DNA of 64,000 bases from Agrobacterium tumefaciens (GTDB taxonomy: Bacteria; Pseudomonadota; Alphaproteobacteria; Rhizobiales; Rhizobiaceae), in the NCBI GenBank assembly GCA_025560025.1, contig CP048485.1:124001-188000 (forward strand), written 5' to 3'. The notes under the pieces are model-generated. The model had not been told where the DNA came from, did not search any database, and saw only the letters and a program-made list of their open reading frames with translations. Below, piece by piece: positions 55,886-64,000 of this stretch (the stretch's first letter is position 1; every line of letters begins with the position of its first letter). Made by a program: the position numbers and the translations under genes.

Positions 55886-56794
55886 ATGGCAGCACTTAAT
55901 TTCAGCGATCAGCGCCAGTCTCCCGACGATGTCCTTGCCAGCGGCGAATACCCGCTGACACGGCGCGACCTGTCGGAAATCGCGGCGATGATCTATGCCG
56001 ATGCGGGCATCTATCTCAACGACACCAAGGCGTCGCTGGTCTATTCCCGCCTGTCGAAGCATATCCGCAATCTCGGCCTGTCGGGTTTCCGCGAATATTG
56101 CGCTTTGGTATCCTCGCCGGATGGCGCGCAAGCGCGGCGCGAAATGCTGTCGCACCTGACGACGAATTTCACCCGCTTCTTCCGTGAGAACCATCATTTC
56201 GAACATCTGCGTGACGAGGTCCTGCCGGGCCTCATCGCCCGGGCGAAGAGTGGCGGTCGTGTTCGCATCTGGTCGGCGGCCTGTTCCGACGGGCAGGAGC
56301 CCTATTCCATCGCACTTACCGTGCTCGCCATGTTCCCTAATGCGGCGGATTACGATTTCAAAATCCTGGCGACGGATATCGACCCGAAGATTTTGGCGCA
56401 GGCCCGGGCAGGGGTCTATGACGACAATGCGCTCGAAACCGTGTCTCCCGCCATGCGCAAGCAATGGTTCACGGAAGTCGATGCCGGTGGCCGTCGCAAG
56501 TTCCAGATCGATGACAAGGTCAAGCGCCTCATCACGTTCAACGAATTGAACCTGATGACGCAATGGCCCTTCAAGGGCAATTTCGACGTCATTTTCTGCC
56601 GCAACGTCGTCATTTATTTCGACGAGCCGACGCAGACGCGTATCTGGTCGCGTTTCGCGGGGCTGCTGCCGGAAGGCGGTCATCTTTATATCGGCCATTC
56701 CGAACGCGTCTCCGGTGATGCCAAGAACCTGTTCGACAATACCGGCATCACCACATACCGCTTCATTGGTCACGCTTCGGGGAGGAAGGCATGA
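55886..56794 (+). CDS. cheR: CheR, receptor methyltransferase
   Basis: It methylates receptor glutamates. An N-terminal helical domain (residues about 30-90) precedes the SAM-binding domain with [19 protein letters not shown] and [13 protein letters not shown]. The ATG at 55886 lies just after the cheA stop; a longer frame starts at 55856. The stop overlaps cheB by four bases. Confidence 0.93.
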   Translation: MAALNFSDQRQSPDDVLASGEYPLTRRDLSEIAAMIYADAGIYLNDTKASLVYSRLSKHIRNLGLSGFREYCALVSSPDGAQARREMLSHLTTNFTRFFRENHHFEHLRDEVLPGLIARAKSGGRVRIWSAACSDGQEPYSIALTVLAMFPNAADYDFKILATDIDPKILAQARAGVYDDNALETVSPAMRKQWFTEVDAGGRRKFQIDDKVKRLITFNELNLMTQWPFKGNFDVIFCRNVVIYFDEPTQTRIWSRFAGLLPEGGHLYIGHSERVSGDAKNLFDNTGITTYRFIGHASGRKA

Positions 56795-57846
56795 GCGCGC
56801 TCGCACGGGTTCTTGTCGTTGATGATTCTCCAACGATGCGCGGCCTGATTTCGGCCGTCCTCAAGGCCGATCCGGAGGTTGAGGTGGTCGGCCAGGCCGG
56901 CAACGCCATGGAAGCGCGCGCCGCCATCAAGCAGCTCAATCCCGATGTCGTGACGCTTGATATCGAGATGCCGGAAATGAACGGCCTCGAATTCCTCGAA
57001 AAGATCATGCGCCTGCGGCCGATGCCGGTCATCATGGTCTCGTCCTTGACGCATCGCGGCGCTGACGCTTCGCTTGCCGCTCTTGAAATCGGCGCTTTCG
57101 ACTGCGTCGGCAAACCCGCTCCCGGCGATGCGCGCCCCTTTGGCGATCTTGCCGACAAGGTAAAGGCAGCCGCCCGCTCGCAGCACGCGGCCTATCGCGC
57201 GGCGCGCCCGGAAACAGCAGCGGCAGTGCAGCCGACCCCGGTCAGCGATTATCGCGCCGGCCGCAAGGTCGTGGCCATCGGCTCTTCCACGGGTGGCGTC
57301 GAGGCCTTGATCGCCGTGCTTCAGAAGTTTCCTGCCAATTGCCCGCCGACCGTCATCACCCAGCATATGCCGCCGACATTCACCAAGAGTTTCGCGGAAA
57401 GGCTGAACCGCATCTGCGCACCTGTCGTGGAAGAGGCGACGGACGGCGCACGCCTGCAAACCGGCAAGATTTACCTCGCGCCGGGCGGCGAACGCCATTT
57501 GCAGATCGCCAATCGTACCGCGCCCTGCTGCCGGCTCATCGAGCGTGATCCCGTCAACGGCCATCGGCCCTCCGTCGATGTGCTGTTCGATTCCGTGGCC
57601 GAGCTTGCCGGACGCAACGCCGTCGGCGTCATTTTGACCGGCATGGGCCGCGATGGTGCAGCCGGGCTGTTGAAAATGCGCCATGCCGGTGCGCGCACCG
57701 TCGGCCAGAACGAAAAAACATGTGTCGTCTACGGCATGCCGCGTGTGGCCTATGAGCTTGGCGCCGTTGAACAGCAATTGCCGTTGGCCTCCATCGGCGA
57801 AGAAATCCTGAAACTAACCACTGCCCGTAAAGAAGGTGCTGACTAA
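56791..57846 (+). CDS. cheB: CheB, receptor methylesterase/deamidase
   Basis: An N-terminal receiver domain with D57 ([11 protein letters not shown]) is joined to the esterase domain with Ser166 in GSSTGG, H192 in QHMPP and D288 in GMGRDG, the catalytic triad. It resets receptor methylation. It is overlapped by cheR and cheY2. Confidence 0.95.
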   Translation: MSALARVLVVDDSPTMRGLISAVLKADPEVEVVGQAGNAMEARAAIKQLNPDVVTLDIEMPEMNGLEFLEKIMRLRPMPVIMVSSLTHRGADASLAALEIGAFDCVGKPAPGDARPFGDLADKVKAAARSQHAAYRAARPETAAAVQPTPVSDYRAGRKVVAIGSSTGGVEALIAVLQKFPANCPPTVITQHMPPTFTKSFAERLNRICAPVVEEATDGARLQTGKIYLAPGGERHLQIANRTAPCCRLIERDPVNGHRPSVDVLFDSVAELAGRNAVGVILTGMGRDGAAGLLKMRHAGARTVGQNEKTCVVYGMPRVAYELGAVEQQLPLASIGEEILKLTTARKEGAD

Positions 57847-58235
57847 TGTCTCTCGCAGAAAAGATCAAAGTTCTGATCGTCGACGATCAGGTGACCAGCC
57901 GGCTGCTCCTCAGCGATGCGCTGACACAGCTCGGCTTCAAACAGATTACTGCCGCTGGCGATGGCGAGCAGGGATTGAAGATCATGGAGCAGCAGCCCCA
58001 TCATCTCGTCATCTCCGACTTCAACATGCCGAAGATGGACGGCCTTGGTTTCCTGCACGCCGTGCGGGCCAATCCGACCACCAAGAAGGCCGCCTTCATC
58101 ATCCTCACCGCGCAGGGCGACCGCGCGCTGGTGCAGAAGGCAGCACAGCTCGGCGCGAATAACGTGTTGGCCAAACCCTTCACCATCGACAAGATGCGCG
58201 CTGCCATCGAAGCGGTTTTCGGATCGCTGAAATGA
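57846..58235 (+). CDS. cheY2: CheY2, main motor-control response regulator
   Basis: This receiver has D58 as phospho-acceptor and K110 after the fifth strand. In rhizobia, CheY2 binds the flagellar motor. Its start overlaps the cheB stop (TAATG) and its stop overlaps cheD. Confidence 0.93.
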   Translation: MSLAEKIKVLIVDDQVTSRLLLSDALTQLGFKQITAAGDGEQGLKIMEQQPHHLVISDFNMPKMDGLGFLHAVRANPTTKKAAFIILTAQGDRALVQKAAQLGANNVLAKPFTIDKMRAAIEAVFGSLK

Positions 58236-58777
58236 TTGAAGCTGCGGCCAAGCGCGTACATATCATTCAGGGCGAGTATAAGGTTGTCAACGATCCCGAC
58301 GTGGTCATGACGACGATACTCGGTTCGTGCGTGGCCGCCTGTCTGAGAGACCCCGTTGCCGGCATTGGAGGCATGAACCACTTCCTGCTGCCGGGAACGG
58401 GCAATGTGACGGGGGGAGATGCAACGCGTTACGGTGTGCATCTCATGGAACTTCTGATCAACGGCCTTCTGAAGAAGGGCGCCCGCCGCGACCGGCTGGA
58501 GGCCAAGGTTTTCGGCGGCGCGAAGACGATCGCCAGCTTCTCGAATGTCGGTGAGCAGAATGCCATCTTCGCCATGCAGTTTCTGAAGGATGAAGGCATT
58601 CCGGTCATAAGCTCCTCCACGGGCGGGGAACACGGCCGCAAGATCGAATTCTGGCCGGTCTCAGGCCGTGCGCGGCAGCATCCGCTCAGCGGCGCGGAAA
58701 CCCAGAAGACCGTTGCGATGGAAACGCGTCCGGTGCCGGCGCCCAAACCCGTCGCCAACGACATCGAATTTTTCTAG
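58232..58777 (+). CDS. cheD: CheD, receptor deamidase
   Basis: The catalytic Cys in [12 protein letters not shown] and His in [10 protein letters not shown] mark CheD, which converts receptor glutamines to glutamates. At 181 residues it is of usual length. The C-terminus is Pro-rich. Confidence 0.94.
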   Translation: MIEAAAKRVHIIQGEYKVVNDPDVVMTTILGSCVAACLRDPVAGIGGMNHFLLPGTGNVTGGDATRYGVHLMELLINGLLKKGARRDRLEAKVFGGAKTIASFSNVGEQNAIFAMQFLKDEGIPVISSSTGGEHGRKIEFWPVSGRARQHPLSGAETQKTVAMETRPVPAPKPVANDIEFF

Positions 58778-58791
58778 TCACGGAGTTTCCA

Positions 58792-59175
58792 ATGCAGATT
58801 GCAGACCACACCGGCACCACTCCGTTCGAAGAAGCCTTGCCGGACGTTCTGATGCGCGTGGTATCGGAACTGCACGACGTCGCCTATCTTATTGAGCGCA
58901 TCGAGCCACAACTGCTGGAAGTGACCAGCGGCGAATTGTCCAGCGATGGCGTCAAGCTGCTGCAGGGCATCGATCTTGCCGTTCAGAAGACCCGCGGCCT
59001 CGCAGAGTTCATCGATACCATCACAGGCTCCATTCCCGGTGACTGGATCGTGGACGTCTCGACGGCACTCAGCCTCGTCAAGCTTGCCGAAATGCAAAAG
59101 GCGCTGGGCGCTGCGTTCCGCCACGGCCATTCCCAGCCGCTCGACAAGGCCTCCGGCGACTTCGACCTGTTCTAG
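58792..59175 (+). CDS. cheT: CheT, helical protein at the end of the chemotaxis operon
   Basis: The position after cheD and before fliF matches rhizobial cheT. The product is all-helical (VLMRVVSELHDVAYLIERIEPQLLEV and LLQGIDLAVQKTRGLAEFIDTI) and ends SGDFDLF, which recalls the CheY-binding C-terminal end of CheZ. No catalytic Gln/Asp pair of CheZ can be seen by eye. A phosphatase or CheR-binding role is inferred only from related species. Confidence 0.8.
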   Translation: MQIADHTGTTPFEEALPDVLMRVVSELHDVAYLIERIEPQLLEVTSGELSSDGVKLLQGIDLAVQKTRGLAEFIDTITGSIPGDWIVDVSTALSLVKLAEMQKALGAAFRHGHSQPLDKASGDFDLF

Positions 59176-59304
59176 ACCTTCCGGCTGCCATTCATCCCTC
59201 CTTCGCGGATAACGGAGAAAGGCAACGCTCGCGCAAGCTTCGCACCCTATTGTCACCACGGGGCCAAAAGGTCTCGGACTCTATGAATGACGGTGCGGAA
59301 CAGA

Positions 59305-60987
59305 ATGAATCTGTTAAATCAAATCCCTCAGGTCTTGAAGAATGTCGCGGCGCTGGGTCAGACACGGCTTCTGATGCTGGGCGGCGTGGGCGTTTTGTCC
59401 ATGGCCGTTATCCTTGCAGCGGCACTCTATGTGAACCGTCCCGCTTACGAGACCCTTTATGTGGGACTTGAAAAGAGCGACCTCAACAAGATCAGCATTG
59501 CGCTTGCCGAATCGGGGCTGGACTTTCAGGTTGGAACCGATGGTGCGAGCCTCCAGGTTCCCGTCGGGCTCACCAGCAAGGCGCGTCTGCTGCTGGCCGA
59601 GCGCGGCCTGCCGGACAGCGCCAATGCCGGTTACGAGCTTTTCGACAATGTCGGCTCTCTCGGCCTGACCTCCTTCATGCAGGAAGTGACGCGGGTTCGC
59701 GCCCTTGAGGGCGAAATCAGCCGCTCCATCCAGCAGATCGACGGGGTTGCGGCCGCACGCGTCCATATCGTCATGCCTGACGTCGGCAATTTCCGCCGTG
59801 GTGAACAGAAGCCCACGGCATCAGTCATGATCCGCGCCAGTGCCACCGCCGGGCGCAAGGCCTCCGCCTCCATCCGTCACCTCGTCGCCTCGGCCGTTCC
59901 CGGCCTTGAAGTCGATGACGTGACCCTGCTTGATTCGACGGGCCAACTTCTGGCCTCCGGTGACGATGTCACCAATGCCGCCATGAACCGTTCGCTGACA
60001 CTGGCGCAGAACGTTCAGCAGGAAATCACCACCAATATCGACAAGGCGCTGGCACCTTTCCTCGGCATGGACAATTTCCGCTCCAGCGTCACGGCGCAGC
60101 TCAATACTGACAGCCGCCAGATTCAGGAAACCGTCTACGATCCGGAATCACGCGTCGAGCGCTCTGTCCGCACGGTGAAAGAAGATCAGAAGTCCCAGGA
60201 AACGCAGCCCGACACGGCAGCGACCGTGGAGCAGAACGTGCCCCAGGCAGCGCCGCAGGGCGGTGCCGGTGGTCCACAGTCTTCCGACCAGTCTGCGAAG
60301 AAAGAAGAACAGACCAACTACGAGATCAATTCCAAAACGGTCGCCACCGTCAAGAACGGCTATACCGTCGAGAAGCTTTCGGTCGCCGTGGTCGTCAACA
60401 AGGGCCGCATCGCCAAGATGGTCGGTGAACCCGCCGATCAGGCCAAGATCGATGCCTATCTTGCCGAAATGCAGAAGATCGTAACCTCGGCTGCGGGCAT
60501 TTCTTCCGATCGCGGTGACATGGTCACTCTGACTGCCATGGACTTCCTGGAAACGCAGCTGCTCGACGAAGCCGCAAGCGGACCGGGCATCATGGAAGTG
60601 CTCAGCCGCAATTCGGCAGGCATCATCAATTCGCTCGCCTTCGTCGCCGTCGCCTTCCTTGTCATCTGGCTCGGCGTACGTCCTCTGGTCCGCACGGTTG
60701 CCGGCAACGGTGCTGCCGCAGGCCAGCTCAGCCAGGAGGCCGCAGGTCTCGAACTGCCGGATTTCTCCCCTGGCATGGATGCGGGTGCAGGTGGACTCAT
60801 GGAAGGTTTCGGAGCGGATTTCGGCTTCGACAGCACCGACGACCTTCTGGCTGGCGGCGACAGCGAAGGCACCTTCAACCGCCGGGTTCGCGAAGGACCC
60901 GAGCGCAGGCTCTCCCGCATGGTGGAAATCAGCGAGGAAAGAGCAGCCAAGATTCTTCGCAAATGGGCGGTGGAAAAAGCCGCGTGA
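59305..60987 (+). CDS. fliF: FliF, flagellar MS-ring protein
   Basis: FliF forms the inner-membrane MS ring of the flagellar base. Two membrane segments are seen (residues about 20-45 and 440-465), with the periplasmic YscJ/FliF domains between (ETLYVGLEKSDLNKISIALAESGL and ARVHIVMPDVGNF) and a C-terminal FliG-binding helix (RLSRMVEISEERAAKILRKW). I chose the ATG at 59305 (MNLLNQI), as in related proteins; 59287 is also possible. A terminator follows directly. Confidence 0.93.
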   Translation: MNLLNQIPQVLKNVAALGQTRLLMLGGVGVLSMAVILAAALYVNRPAYETLYVGLEKSDLNKISIALAESGLDFQVGTDGASLQVPVGLTSKARLLLAERGLPDSANAGYELFDNVGSLGLTSFMQEVTRVRALEGEISRSIQQIDGVAAARVHIVMPDVGNFRRGEQKPTASVMIRASATAGRKASASIRHLVASAVPGLEVDDVTLLDSTGQLLASGDDVTNAAMNRSLTLAQNVQQEITTNIDKALAPFLGMDNFRSSVTAQLNTDSRQIQETVYDPESRVERSVRTVKEDQKSQETQPDTAATVEQNVPQAAPQGGAGGPQSSDQSAKKEEQTNYEINSKTVATVKNGYTVEKLSVAVVVNKGRIAKMVGEPADQAKIDAYLAEMQKIVTSAAGISSDRGDMVTLTAMDFLETQLLDEAASGPGIMEVLSRNSAGIINSLAFVAVAFLVIWLGVRPLVRTVAGNGAAAGQLSQEAAGLELPDFSPGMDAGAGGLMEGFGADFGFDSTDDLLAGGDSEGTFNRRVREGPERRLSRMVEISEERAAKILRKWAVEKAA

Positions 60988-60993
60988 TTTTGA

Positions 60994-61019
60994 AAAAGGC
61001 CGGGTTTACCCGGCCTTTT
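60994..61019 (+). terminator. Rho-independent terminator after fliF
   Basis: A hairpin with stems AAAAGGCCGGG and CCCGGCCTTTT around a TTTA loop ends with T's, six bases after the fliF stop. Confidence 0.88.
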
Positions 61020-61319
61020 GCGCATTTACGGACTTTTTGGTATGTTTGTCAGGCGCGCGGCTGCATTCTCGTTTCAGGACACTGTTTACAAAAAATTCAG
61101 CAACGATACAGTTTGCTGGGAATAGGCTGAGAATGCCGTTTATGGATTGGCCAGCTTTTCAGTATGTTTTTTTAGCAATAGACGAGCAGGGAAATACGTG
61201 GAAAGGCTGTTGTCAGGTAATGGCAAATTCCGGTCGGTTCCATAAAATGAAGTGATTCGGTCTCCGGGGGCGCGCCATCCCGTTTTGGTAAGCTTCTCGA
61301 ATGGAATGATTCCATCCCG
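61020..61319. other. intergenic region between fliF and visN
   Basis: No convincing gene in 300 bases; it probably holds the promoter of visNR. The part from about 61060 to 61200 is AT-rich. Confidence 0.5.
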
Positions 61320-62090
61320 ATGTATAATCTCCCACTGGGAGCAAGAGGGCGTAGGCGATTGAAAGTCGATGTTGATATCCGCAGGCTGTCTGCCAAGCCT
61401 ATGGAGGGCATGGGTAAGCCCTTGCCGCGCGACCAGCTTGCCAAAAATGTCGCTGCCACGGCTGCCGCCGGTAACGTTTCAGGCGCGCTGGATCTGCTTG
61501 TGACCTATGCTGGCGCCTCGCATTATCTGCTGGCGCGGGATGATCTTCTCGAAGAAACCGGGCTGAAATTCATCGTCACATCCGATTGGCCCTTCGATCT
61601 GGTGCGCAGGCTCGGCGTCGAACTGACGAACAGCCAGAACAGATCGAGCGAAATGGAAAAATGCCTTTCGCTTCTGAGGCCCCGATTGCTTTTCCTTCCA
61701 GACGACGTTTCCGTTCCCTACGGTATCGACCGGCAATATTCGGCCCTGTCTTTCTGCGTCGGCCGCATCCGGCTGTCGCTGCTGCTGCTGTTTCCTGAAA
61801 ATGCCGTTCCTTTGCCGGAGCGTCTGCGCGAAATTGCCCTGCTGACGGGTTATTGCGTCAGTTTCGGCATCGCCAGCGAAGCAAAGGCGGTGCGGGATAT
61901 CGATCTCACCGAGCGTGAGCTCGAGTGCCTGTTCTGGATCGCCGAAGGCAAGACCAGTGACGAAATTGCGATGATCCTTGGCATTTCTCGCAATACGATC
62001 AATAATTACATTACAAGCGTGATGCGTAAAACCGCGACAAAAACCCGCTCGGAGGCAATCGCCTACGCCGTGCGCAACAACCTTGTATAG
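61320..62090 (+). CDS. visN: VisN, LuxR-family master regulator of flagellar genes
   Basis: A large N-terminal domain (residues about 40-190) resembles autoinducer-binding-type folds but lacks recognised ligand residues. The C-terminal HTH runs LTERELECLFWIAEGKTSDEIAMILGISRNTINNYITSVMRKT. In Sinorhizobium and Agrobacterium, VisN and VisR act as a heterodimer at the top of the motility cascade. The ATG at 61320 has no good ribosome binding site. It ends ten bases before visR. Confidence 0.9.
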   Translation: MYNLPLGARGRRRLKVDVDIRRLSAKPMEGMGKPLPRDQLAKNVAATAAAGNVSGALDLLVTYAGASHYLLARDDLLEETGLKFIVTSDWPFDLVRRLGVELTNSQNRSSEMEKCLSLLRPRLLFLPDDVSVPYGIDRQYSALSFCVGRIRLSLLLLFPENAVPLPERLREIALLTGYCVSFGIASEAKAVRDIDLTERELECLFWIAEGKTSDEIAMILGISRNTINNYITSVMRKTATKTRSEAIAYAVRNNLV

Positions 62091-62100
62091 GCATCGAACG

Positions 62101-62844
62101 ATGGTACAGACGAAGGACAATGAGGGTTTTGGTCAAACGGGGATGTTTCACCGCAGCCCGGTCGTGACAACCCGGTCGGACCTGTTTCCGAAACTCGTCG
62201 CCATGCAGAAGCTGGTCGGCGCGCGAAATTTCGTGGTGACGAAAGCCGCTGCTTCCGGCTTCCCCAACAAGAAGAAGATGACCTGTGAGCTGGAAAACTG
62301 GGGCATGAATGCCGCGGAACAGAGCACCCAGTTCATCCGCGCCGTCGGCGATATTCTTCTCGACCATATTGAAACGTCGCTGCTGCCGGTCATCTGGCGC
62401 AACAAGAATGCCGGCGGCTTCGCCGATCTTCCCGATGTGCCGGCTCTCTTGCGCCGGATCGAGAACGATACCTTGCCCTATGCGGGCCTGGCCCTGCCGG
62501 TGCGGCTTGGCACCATCGGCAACGGCTATATCGTTTTCTGCGGCAGCAATCTCGTTCTCGACAATGAGGTCGTCATCGAGCAGCACATCAAATGCTGCGA
62601 GATCATGGTCGATATGCTGGCGTTGGACGAGCGCAAGGCTGCACCGTCGGAAGCCTTGAGCGAGAGGGAAATTGCCTGCCTGCAACTGGCGGGTGATGGC
62701 CGTATCAGCGAAGAGATTGCGGTCAAGCTCGGGCTTTCCGTGCACACCGTCAATGCCTATCTCGGTTCGGCAACGATCAAGCTTGATTCCGTCAACCGCA
62801 TTCAGGCGATCGCAAAGGCGATCCGTCTCGGTTACATCCATTGA
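62101..62844 (+). CDS. visR: VisR, LuxR-family master regulator, partner of VisN
   Basis: This is similar in layout to VisN: an N-terminal ligand-type domain (about residues 25-170) and a LuxR HTH (LSEREIACLQLAGDGRISEEIAVKLGLSVHTVNAYLGSATIKL). It forms an operon with visN and is followed by a receptor gene. Confidence 0.9.
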   Translation: MVQTKDNEGFGQTGMFHRSPVVTTRSDLFPKLVAMQKLVGARNFVVTKAAASGFPNKKKMTCELENWGMNAAEQSTQFIRAVGDILLDHIETSLLPVIWRNKNAGGFADLPDVPALLRRIENDTLPYAGLALPVRLGTIGNGYIVFCGSNLVLDNEVVIEQHIKCCEIMVDMLALDERKAAPSEALSEREIACLQLAGDGRISEEIAVKLGLSVHTVNAYLGSATIKLDSVNRIQAIAKAIRLGYIH

Positions 62845-62989
62845 TCCTGGACGGGGCTTCCCGTCCCGCATAAGCCGGGCGGGCGCCTGCCGGCCTTGTG
62901 CAGCCCCTAAAAGGTGCTATCGACACTTCGCGTTTTTTTAACAGTTGCCTACTAGAACTTTTATAAGTTTGGCTTTGGGGAACTGTTTC

Positions 62990-64000
62990 ATGTACAACCG
63001 GCTCTTTAAGTCCGTTGCTGGCAAGGTCGTCGCCTTGACGATCGGCCTGATCACGCTCAGCGTGGCGGCAGTTGGTTTTTCGACCTACATTCGCTTGAAG
63101 GATAACATCATCACCACCGCGCTGCGTGATACGCACAGCGCAATGCGCGGCATGGCAATCCTCTACGAGATGAAGGTCGGCGGCGTTGCCCTCGAAATGG
63201 TGGATGGCGATTTGAAGAGCGTGGGCCGCGCCAGCATCGGAACGATGCGCGACAATGATCTCGTCGATCGCACGGCAGCCGGCAACGGCGGTATCTCTAC
63301 TGTTTTTGAAGCCAAGGCCGGCGAGTTCATTCGCCTGACCACCAATCTGAAGAACGAAAAGGGTGAAAGAGCAGCCGGCACCAAGCTTGCTACCGATCAT
63401 CCCGCTTTCCCGAAAGTTTCCAAGGGTGAGGCCTATTTTGGCACCGCCACGCTGTTCGGCACCAGCTACATGACCGGTTATATGCCGGTTACGAACAAGA
63501 CCGGCGCAACCGTCGGCATCCTGTTCGTGGGTATTCCCATGGATGTCTACGATGCGCAGATATACAGCCTGCGCGACATGATGCTGATCTGCGGCGCGCT
63601 CGCCATGCTTGGCGTCGGATTGCTCGCCTATTTCGTCATCAAGCGTACGCTTCAGCCGCTTGGCAAGCTGACCGATGCGGTGAAGTCCCTTTCGGATGGT
63701 AATCTCGATACGCCGATCCCCTATGCCACGAACAGCAACGAGTTCGGCAACATCGCCCGCGCTCTGGTGATATTCCGCGAGAATGCGCTTGAGAAGCTGG
63801 CGATCGAAGGGAAGAGCGCCGAGGAACGCTCGATGGCGGAAACGGAACGTCACCGCAACGATGCCGAGAAGCAGGAGCTGGACGGCCAGATCGAATTTGC
63901 GGTCGGTGAGATCGCCTCCGGCCTTGGCAGACTGTCGCGTGGTGATCTGAGCCGCACGATCGAGGCGCCCTTTAACGGCCGTCTGGACCGGCTTCGCACG
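62990..64000 (+). CDS. mcp: transmembrane methyl-accepting chemotaxis protein, partial
   Basis: The 337 codons seen start at ATG 62990 with GGGGAA upstream and run open to the right edge. There is an N-terminal membrane helix (VVALTIGLITLSVAAVGFST), a periplasmic Cache-like sensor domain (residues about 35-190), a second membrane helix (MLICGALAMLGVGLLAYFVI at about 198-217) and a HAMP linker, with the adjoining methylation region just beginning. The signalling tip lies beyond the window. It is the next gene after visR, as in Agrobacterium. Confidence 0.9.
   Translation, partial: MYNRLFKSVAGKVVALTIGLITLSVAAVGFSTYIRLKDNIITTALRDTHSAMRGMAILYEMKVGGVALEMVDGDLKSVGRASIGTMRDNDLVDRTAAGNGGISTVFEAKAGEFIRLTTNLKNEKGERAAGTKLATDHPAFPKVSKGEAYFGTATLFGTSYMTGYMPVTNKTGATVGILFVGIPMDVYDAQIYSLRDMMLICGALAMLGVGLLAYFVIKRTLQPLGKLTDAVKSLSDGNLDTPIPYATNSNEFGNIARALVIFRENALEKLAIEGKSAEERSMAETERHRNDAEKQELDGQIEFAVGEIASGLGRLSRGDLSRTIEAPFNGRLDRLRT

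Noticed and set aside
53557..55887. 776-codon frame opposite cheA
   Set aside because: Antisense shadow of cheA with no recognisable domain; cheA itself has all kinase motifs.
62845..62989. sigma-70 promoter before the terminal receptor gene
   Set aside because: TTGCCT at 62945 and TATAAG at 62962 are only 11 bases apart, too close for a standard promoter.

Overview
The window looks like the circular chromosome of an Agrobacterium of the tumefaciens/fabrum group. The evidence is the gene order mclA-cheS-cheY1-cheA-cheR-cheB-cheY2-cheD-cheT-fliF-visN-visR-mcp at the right end, a rhizobial-type PodJ, a fused PhaAB antiporter operon, a tandem YitT pair and a REP-like palindromic intergenic repeat of the alphaproteobacterial type. 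The organism is inferred from gene content; no database was searched.

Left part (1 to about 11.5 kb): an accessory region, probably a genomic island or a patchwork of them. It holds a DUF262/DUF1524 (GmrSD-like) protein running off the left edge, a secreted protein overlapped by a DUF805-SHOCT membrane protein, a small membrane protein divergent from an XRE regulator, a DUF3768 gene pair with a palindromic upstream element, a truncated ABC-exporter start, a candidate HUH-type Rep protein with a (CATACC)4 repeat at its start and an inverted repeat upstream, and an overlapping AlpA-led trio on the other strand. It ends with an AT-rich gene and about 1.3 kb without a convincing gene. The HUH/AlpA block (about 6.9-9.4 kb) is the best candidate here for an undescribed mobile or replicating element.

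Core part (11.5 to 50.8 kb): aquaporin and a glycine-rich small protein; a polysaccharide locus (processive GT2, stand-alone solute-binding protein, flippase, O-antigen ligase/polymerase, deacetylase); an S24-type regulator and a LuxR-type response regulator; DUF952-pyrD; a Tat-type CAP lipoprotein; a TPR-methyltransferase; two YitT paralogues; an Rrf2 regulator with an AhpD-like protein; a Lhr-type helicase with PdeM (DNA repair); UspA; a TIGR02186-TauE pair; PodJ; a three-gene beta-oxidation cluster; tRNA-Phe; and the six-gene pha (Mrp-type) cation/proton antiporter operon.

Right part (51.3 to 64 kb): the chemotaxis operon, with tightly overlapping genes from a cytoplasmic globin-coupled receptor to CheT, then fliF, the visN-visR master regulators of flagellar genes, and the start of a transmembrane methyl-accepting chemotaxis protein cut by the right edge. 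Neither cheW nor cheZ is in the cluster.
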